This document shows positions 6,017 through 9,694 of a stretch of DNA of 9,694 nucleotides, piece after piece (within the stretch, counting starts at the first letter, position 1; the number at the start of each line of letters is the position of its first letter). The translations under genes and the position numbers were made by a program. The notes under the pieces were generated by a model. That model saw nothing but the letters and a program-made list of their open reading frames with translations, did not search any database and had not been told where the DNA came from. The stretch is from Microbacterium sp. (GTDB lineage: Bacteria; Actinomycetota; Actinomycetes; Actinomycetales; Microbacteriaceae): contig QFPD01000047.1 in the NCBI GenBank assembly GCA_003248845.1, positions 1 to 9,694 of the forward strand. Direction: 5' to 3'.

Positions 6017-7744
6017 TCATGCCCGCACGGCGGACCGCCGCACGAGCAGGGCGAAGTGCAGCGCGGTGAGGACCTCGCCGTCGTCGAGGTCGACTCCCAG
6101 CAGATCCTGGATGAGCGCGATGCGCTGATAGAACACCGATCGCGACAGGTGCGACGCGGACGCGGCAGCCGTGCGGTTGCCCGGGTGCGCGAGCATCGCG
6201 CCCAGCACGTCGAGGAGGTCGCCGCCTCGGTGCAGGTCGTACTCGATGAGCGGTGTGAGCATCCGCTCGCCGTGCTCCAGCGCCCGGTGGTCGTCGCGCA
6301 GGCTCGCGACGAGGCGCGCGAGGGGTCGGTCGTCGCTGCGCCGGATCTCCAGCGTGCCGCCGGTCACCCCACCCTCACCCGCGGGCAGACCGCCACGCAG
6401 CCCGCGCCCGCTCGGCGACCGCGACAGATCGATGGCCTCGCCGAGCGACGCGAGGCCGCCCTCGAGGTCGTTCGCCACCGGTCCGACCGAGACGACGAGG
6501 CGCGCGGGTGCGCCCGGCGGCAGCGGCAGCTCCCGCACGAATCTCGTGACGAGCGCGTCGTCGACGGCGAGGCGCGGAGGCAGGGAGAGCAGCAGGCGGA
6601 TGCCGTCGCGCCCCTCCGCTCCGGGGGCCGGCCGTCCCGACGACAGCGCACGACCGCCGAGTGCCTGCGCCGCGGCATCCACCCCGCCGACGATCGCCTC
6701 GGCGATCGCGCTTCCTCCTCCGGCGAGCACGAGACCGACGAGGCACGCGCCATCGACGGGAACGCCGGATGCCTCGACACGCGCCGTCGCGGCGCCGAAC
6801 GCGCCGAAGCGGCCCGACAGCAGGTCCTCGAGCAGCGCGCGGCGCCCGATCCGGGCCCACTCCTCGCCGGCGCCGTCGGTGAGCCGCCCGAGCGCGAGCG
6901 CGATCGCGCCCTGTTCGAGGACGCCGACGCGTCCCGCGGGGTGCGGCGGCCCGGGCAGCGCGACCAGGTGTCCCCAGCGCGTGCCGCGCGCCTCCACCGG
7001 GACGATGAGCCAGCCGTCGGCGTCATCCGCACCCGTATCCGCGTCCGCGCGCGCGGCCGCACCTGCGCGATGCGCGGCACGCGAGCGCGCCTCCCAGCCG
7101 GTGAGAAGCTCGCGCTCCCGCGCGGGCGGCACGCTGCCGACGACGACTTCGTGTGCGAGATTCTCGAGGATCACCGGCGCCCCGAGCGTCGCCGCGAGCT
7201 GGTGCACGATGAAGTCGGAGGGTGATCCGCGCAGTGCGAGCGCGGTGAAGCGTGAGCGCACCTCGTCGCGAGCCTGCAACGCCGCCGACTGATCGGCGAT
7301 GATGCGCCGGTGCACGGCCTCGGTCAGCTGGACGAACTTCACCTCGTTGTGCAGGGCGACGAGGGCCAACCCCTGCGCGCGCGCCGCCTCGACGACGACG
7401 GCGGGGACGTAGCGGTAGTGCGTACCGAGCTCGAGCACGAGGCACGCGAGTCCCGCGGCGGCCAGGCGCCCGATGAACGCGCTCAGCTCGGCGGGGTCGG
7501 CCGGCCATCCCTGTCCGGTGGACAGCAGCAGCTCTCCGCCGTCGAGGAGCCGCGCGACACCCGCGCTGTCGGACACATGCACCCAGCGCACGCGCGCCTG
7601 CAGTGCCGCGTCATCGGCGAGGATCTCCGGACGCCCCGCCGCGAACACGTCCAAGGCGAGCACTTCCCGCACGGTGGGCAGACTCTCCGGCGGCGCGCTC
7701 GGACGGATTGTCCGATCGTTGGGTTCTTCGCGACGCTCAGGCAT
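6017..7744 (-). CDS. PucR-family transcriptional regulator
   Basis: A 575-residue cytoplasmic regulator with the standard PucR layout. The N-terminal PucR (purine catabolism, PF07905-type) sensor domain is about residues 23-150, beginning TVREVLALDVFAAGRPEI and including LLDGGELLLSTGQGW. A long central region (about 160-490) contains a CdaR/GGDEF-like domain, degenerate and without a GGDEF motif. The C-terminal PucR helix-turn-helix is in the last 66 residues: HPGNRTAAASASHL followed by RSVFYQRIALIQDLLG. Family members control purine, GABA, proline and other nitrogen-compound pathways, often from a divergent position, as here relative to mmsA. The ATG at 7744 has only a weak GAGAGA ribosome site 11 bases upstream. 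A promoter with CGGACA and TATCGT sits upstream, overlapped by palindromes, so autoregulation is plausible. The ligand is unknown; a substrate of the mmsA-aminotransferase route is an inference from position. Confidence 0.92.
   Translation of the reverse strand: MPERREEPNDRTIRPSAPPESLPTVREVLALDVFAAGRPEILADDAALQARVRWVHVSDSAGVARLLDGGELLLSTGQGWPADPAELSAFIGRLAAAGLACLVLELGTHYRYVPAVVVEAARAQGLALVALHNEVKFVQLTEAVHRRIIADQSAALQARDEVRSRFTALALRGSPSDFIVHQLAATLGAPVILENLAHEVVVGSVPPARERELLTGWEARSRAAHRAGAAARADADTGADDADGWLIVPVEARGTRWGHLVALPGPPHPAGRVGVLEQGAIALALGRLTDGAGEEWARIGRRALLEDLLSGRFGAFGAATARVEASGVPVDGACLVGLVLAGGGSAIAEAIVGGVDAAAQALGGRALSSGRPAPGAEGRDGIRLLLSLPPRLAVDDALVTRFVRELPLPPGAPARLVVSVGPVANDLEGGLASLGEAIDLSRSPSGRGLRGGLPAGEGGVTGGTLEIRRSDDRPLARLVASLRDDHRALEHGERMLTPLIEYDLHRGGDLLDVLGAMLAHPGNRTAAASASHLSRSVFYQRIALIQDLLGVDLDDGEVLTALHFALLVRRSAVRA
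7704..7714. promoter_or_regulatory. Possible operator copy inside the start of the pucR gene
   Basis: CGGATTGTCCG differs at one position from the perfect CGGAC-T-GTCCG element at 7803-7813 and starts 99 bp from it. Two related sites flanking a promoter can support repression by looping. It lies in coding sequence and may be chance. Confidence 0.2.
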
Positions 7745-7745
7745 C

Positions 7746-7755
7746 CGTGATCACG
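7746..7755. promoter_or_regulatory. Perfect 10-bp palindrome at the pucR start
   Basis: CGTGATCACG is fully self-complementary and ends two bases before the pucR ATG on the minus strand. A protein bound here would block early elongation or translation initiation of pucR; binding is untested. Confidence 0.3.
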
Positions 7756-7764
7756 TTCTCTCGC

Positions 7765-7784
7765 TGTCAGACTGGATGCTGACA
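7765..7784. promoter_or_regulatory. Inverted repeat TGTCAG-N8-CTGACA over the pucR transcription start
   Basis: Two perfect 6-bp arms (7765-7770 and 7779-7784) are separated by eight bases, a spacing suited to a dimeric helix-turn-helix protein. The repeat directly follows the pucR -10 and covers the predicted transcription start. On the plus strand its right arm, CTGACA, is also a five-of-six match to a -35 for mmsA, so one protein bound here could affect both directions. Confidence 0.45.
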
Positions 7785-7813
7785 ACGATAGACCACGCCG
7801 GTCGGACTGTCCG
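7785..7813 (-). promoter_or_regulatory. Candidate promoter of the PucR-family regulator gene
   Basis: On the minus strand CGGACA (7813 to 7808, four of six matches to TTGACA), a 17-base spacer and TATCGT (7790 to 7785) form a plausible sigma-70-type promoter, giving a leader of about 34 bases. The -35 overlaps the palindrome at 7803-7813. Confidence 0.5.
7803..7813. promoter_or_regulatory. Palindrome CGGAC-T-GTCCG, candidate operator
   Basis: Perfect 5-bp arms around a central T, overlapping the -35 of the pucR promoter and lying in the mmsA upstream region. Near copies occur at 7704-7714 and 5859-5869. Confidence 0.35.
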
Positions 7814-7831
7814 GAGCCACGGCTCCACCGG
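7811..7831 (+). promoter_or_regulatory. Hairpin in the mmsA upstream/leader region
   Basis: GGAGCC (7813-7818) and GGCTCC (7821-7826) can fold as a GGAGC/GCTCC stem with a CACG loop. A CCGG pair extends the stem past one bulged A. It is about 20 bases before the mmsA ribosome site and has no T run, so it is not a standard terminator. It could shape the mmsA leader or be another DNA operator. Confidence 0.25.
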
Positions 7832-7854
7832 CTCGCCACCCTCGAGGGAGACCC

Positions 7855-9372
7855 ATGACCCCCGTCATCGCGCACTGGATCGACGGCGCCGACGTCGCGT
7901 CGCACAGCGGACGTACCGCCCCCGTCTACAACCCGGCCACGGGCGCCGTCACCGCTGAGGTGGCTCTCGCCGATCAGGCGGAGATCGACGCGGCGATCGC
8001 CTCCGCAGTGCGCGGGTTCCAGACGTGGAGCGCCTTCTCGGTCGCGAAGCGGCAGCAGGTCCTCTTCGCCTTCCGCGAGCTGCTCAACGCCCGCAAGGGT
8101 GAGCTGGCGGCGCTCATCACCGCGGAGCACGGCAAGGTGCTCTCCGACGCCATGGGCGAGATCGCCCGCGGGCAGGAGGTCGTGGAGCTCGCGACGGGCT
8201 TTCCGCACCTCATCAAAGGGGCCTACTCGGAGAACGCGTCGAGCGGCATCGACGTCTACTCGCTCAAGCAGCCGCTCGGAGTCGTCGGCATCATCTCGCC
8301 GTTCAACTTCCCGGCGATGGTGCCCATGTGGTTCTTCCCGATCGCTCTGGCCGCGGGGAACGCGGTCGTGCTGAAGCCGAGCGAGAAGGACCCCTCGGCC
8401 GCGCTCTGGATGGCCCGGCTGTGGCAGGAGGCGGGCCTTCCCGACGGAGCGTTCACGGTGCTGCAGGGCGACAAACTCGCCGTCGACGGGCTGCTCGAAA
8501 GCCCTGACGTGCAGTCGATCTCGTTCGTCGGATCGACGCCGATCGCGCAGTACATCTACGAGACGGCGTCTCGGCACGGCAAGCGCGTGCAGGCGCTCGG
8601 CGGCGCGAAGAATCACATGCTGGTGCTCCCCGACGCAGATCTCGATCTCGTCGCCGACCAGGCCGTGAGCGCCGGGTACGGTGCCGCCGGCGAGCGCTGC
8701 ATGGCGATCTCGGTCGTTCTCGCCGTCTACCCTGTCGCCGACGCCCTCGTCGACAAGATCGCCGAGCGCATCGCGACCCTGAAGATCGGCAACGGCGCGG
8801 ATGCCGCCGAGCCCGACATGGGCCCGCTGATCACGGGCATCCACCGCGACAAGGTCTCCTCCTACGTCGACATCGCCGAGGCGGACGGTGCGCGCGTCGT
8901 CGTCGACGGACGCGACTTCACCGTCGAGGGCGCCGAGGACGGGTTCTTCTTCGGCCCGACGCTCCTCGACCACGTGCCGACGAGCAGCCGCGCGTACACG
9001 GAGGAGATCTTCGGTCCCGTCCTCTCCGTCGTCCGCGTCGCGAGCTACGACGAGGGCGTGGCCCTCATCAACTCGGGGCAGTTCGGCAACGGAACCGCGA
9101 TCTTCACAAACGATGGCGGCGCGGCGCGGCGCTTCCAGAACGAGGTTCAGGTCGGCATGATCGGCATCAACGTGCCGATCCCCGTTCCGGTCGCGTACCA
9201 CTCGTTCGGCGGGTGGAAGCAGTCGCTCTTCGGGGATGCCAAGGCGTACGGCGTGCACGGGTTCGACTTCTTCACGCGCGAGAAGGCGGTCACAGCCCGC
9301 TGGATCGACCCGGCCGCGCGCGCCGACGGGGCATCCGCCGGCATCAACCTCGGCTTCCCCCAGAACCACTGA
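7855..9372 (+). CDS. mmsA: CoA-acylating (methyl)malonate-semialdehyde dehydrogenase
   Basis: A 505-residue NAD+-dependent aldehyde dehydrogenase that converts malonate or methylmalonate semialdehyde to acetyl-CoA or propionyl-CoA with loss of CO2. Family-specific signatures are present: oxyanion Asn in SPFNFPAMVPMW (N151), SISFVGSTPIAQYIY, LGGAKNH replacing the usual ELGGK so the general-base glutamate is absent, nucleophile C282 in GAAGERCMAI, and the MMSDH/IolA block VPIPVP (440-445) with FFTREKAVTARW. The missing glutamate fits CoA-dependent thioester cleavage rather than hydrolysis. The start follows a GGGAG ribosome site by four bases. It is divergent from the PucR-type regulator and begins an apparent operon with the aminotransferase 11 bases downstream. 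With that partner, malonate semialdehyde from beta-alanine is the most likely substrate. Valine and inositol breakdown use the same family but their other genes are not seen here. Confidence 0.93.
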   Translation: MTPVIAHWIDGADVASHSGRTAPVYNPATGAVTAEVALADQAEIDAAIASAVRGFQTWSAFSVAKRQQVLFAFRELLNARKGELAALITAEHGKVLSDAMGEIARGQEVVELATGFPHLIKGAYSENASSGIDVYSLKQPLGVVGIISPFNFPAMVPMWFFPIALAAGNAVVLKPSEKDPSAALWMARLWQEAGLPDGAFTVLQGDKLAVDGLLESPDVQSISFVGSTPIAQYIYETASRHGKRVQALGGAKNHMLVLPDADLDLVADQAVSAGYGAAGERCMAISVVLAVYPVADALVDKIAERIATLKIGNGADAAEPDMGPLITGIHRDKVSSYVDIAEADGARVVVDGRDFTVEGAEDGFFFGPTLLDHVPTSSRAYTEEIFGPVLSVVRVASYDEGVALINSGQFGNGTAIFTNDGGAARRFQNEVQVGMIGINVPIPVPVAYHSFGGWKQSLFGDAKAYGVHGFDFFTREKAVTARWIDPAARADGASAGINLGFPQNH

Positions 9373-9383
9373 TTGGACCGCTC

Positions 9384-9694
9384 ATGACCGACTCGTCGAT
9401 CGACCTCGAAGCGAACGCCCGCGTGCGCGCGGACGACCGCGGCCACGTCTTCCACTCCTGGAGCGCACAGGCTCTCATCGACCCGCACCCCGTCGCCGGC
9501 GGCGAGGGCGCGAGCTTCTGGGACTATGAGGGGAACACGTTCCTCGACTTCTCCAGCCAGCTCGTCAACCTCAACCTCGGCCATCAGCACCGCGATCTCG
9601 TCGCGGCGATCCAGGAGCAGGCGGGCCGGCTCGCGACGATCCAGCCATCGATGGCGAACGACGTGCGCGGAGAGCTCGCGCGGCGCATCTCGGA
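9384..9694 (+). CDS. Class III aminotransferase (omega-amino acid type), 3' end outside window
   Basis: The first 103 codons of a PLP-dependent class III aminotransferase; the catalytic lysine lies beyond the window edge. Visible features are HVFHSWSAQA (about residues 21-30), the early strand motif FWDYEGNTFLDF, the NLNLGHQH substrate/cofactor-loop segment, and ATIQPSMANDVRGELARRI. These match omega-amino-acid:pyruvate or taurine/beta-alanine-type enzymes, which move the terminal amino group to an oxo acid and leave a semialdehyde. The ATG lies 11 bases after the mmsA stop with only a weak ribosome site (GGA), so it is probably cotranscribed with mmsA, which would consume its semialdehyde product. 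The precise amino donor cannot be told from this fragment. Confidence 0.88.
   Translation, partial: MTDSSIDLEANARVRADDRGHVFHSWSAQALIDPHPVAGGEGASFWDYEGNTFLDFSSQLVNLNLGHQHRDLVAAIQEQAGRLATIQPSMANDVRGELARRIS

Noticed and set aside
5965..6069. A 34-codon plus-strand ORF (starting MTRKKLRTMTLV) with GGAGAGG eight bases upstream
   Set aside because: The ribosome site is good, but the product is a basic low-complexity peptide, it runs into the 3' end of pucR on the other strand and I see no promoter. Conservation would be needed to support it.
6056..7292. Long plus-strand frames of 373-389 codons opposite pucR
   Set aside because: The minus strand carries a full PucR-family protein with sensor and helix-turn-helix domains; the plus-strand products are repetitive Arg/Ala/Ser sequence.
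7483..9369. A 628-codon minus-strand open frame opposite mmsA running into pucR
   Set aside because: It is antisense to the well-supported mmsA and overlaps the true pucR start in another frame; it is a composition artefact.
1..9694. Mobile element, defence system, CRISPR array or RNA gene
   Set aside because: No transposase, integrase, nuclease, toxin-antitoxin pair, spaced repeat array or tRNA-like fold was seen. Base composition and coding style are uniform across the window.

Overview
The window is about 70% GC by eye and densely coding, with strong G/C bias at third codon positions. Codon usage, frequent leaderless-looking starts and the protein sequences point to an actinobacterium, most likely a Microbacteriaceae (Microbacterium-like) chromosome. 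That assignment is inference; no marker gene is present. I see no tRNA, rRNA, CRISPR array, insertion sequence, phage gene or plasmid gene.

Layout. (1) 1-1422, minus: an iron-sulfur L-serine ammonia-lyase (sdaA), cut at its 3' end by the window edge and carrying an extra segment of about 50 residues. (2) 1423-1507: a short divergent promoter region with the same -10 hexamer, TAGGCT, facing each way. (3) 1508-3385, plus: an amylosucrase with its full catalytic and sucrose-binding set. (4) 3587-5023 and 5020-5376, plus: an FAD-dependent amine or amino-acid oxidoreductase translationally coupled (GTGA overlap) to a small cupin lacking histidine. (5) 5390-5797, minus: a small lipoprotein with a probable Ig-like domain. 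(6) 6017-7744, minus: a PucR-family regulator. (7) 7745-7854: a palindrome-rich divergent control region. (8) 7855-9372, plus: CoA-acylating (methyl)malonate-semialdehyde dehydrogenase (mmsA). (9) 9384 to the right edge, plus: the start of a class III aminotransferase.

How it fits together. The right half reads as a catabolic locus for an amine or omega-amino acid such as beta-alanine or a polyamine derivative. The FAD enzyme could oxidise an amine, the aminotransferase would make a semialdehyde, MmsA would turn it into acetyl- or propionyl-CoA, and the PucR-type protein would sense the substrate. The left half holds unrelated central-metabolism enzymes (serine to pyruvate; sucrose to alpha-glucan plus fructose).

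No new defence, mobile or secretion system is visible. The most noteworthy signals are smaller: a GGATGCC/GGCATCC heptamer far above chance in all three coding frames, a possible leaderless six-codon mini-ORF running into the amylosucrase start, a cluster of palindromes at the pucR-mmsA divide, and the oxidoreductase/cupin pair.
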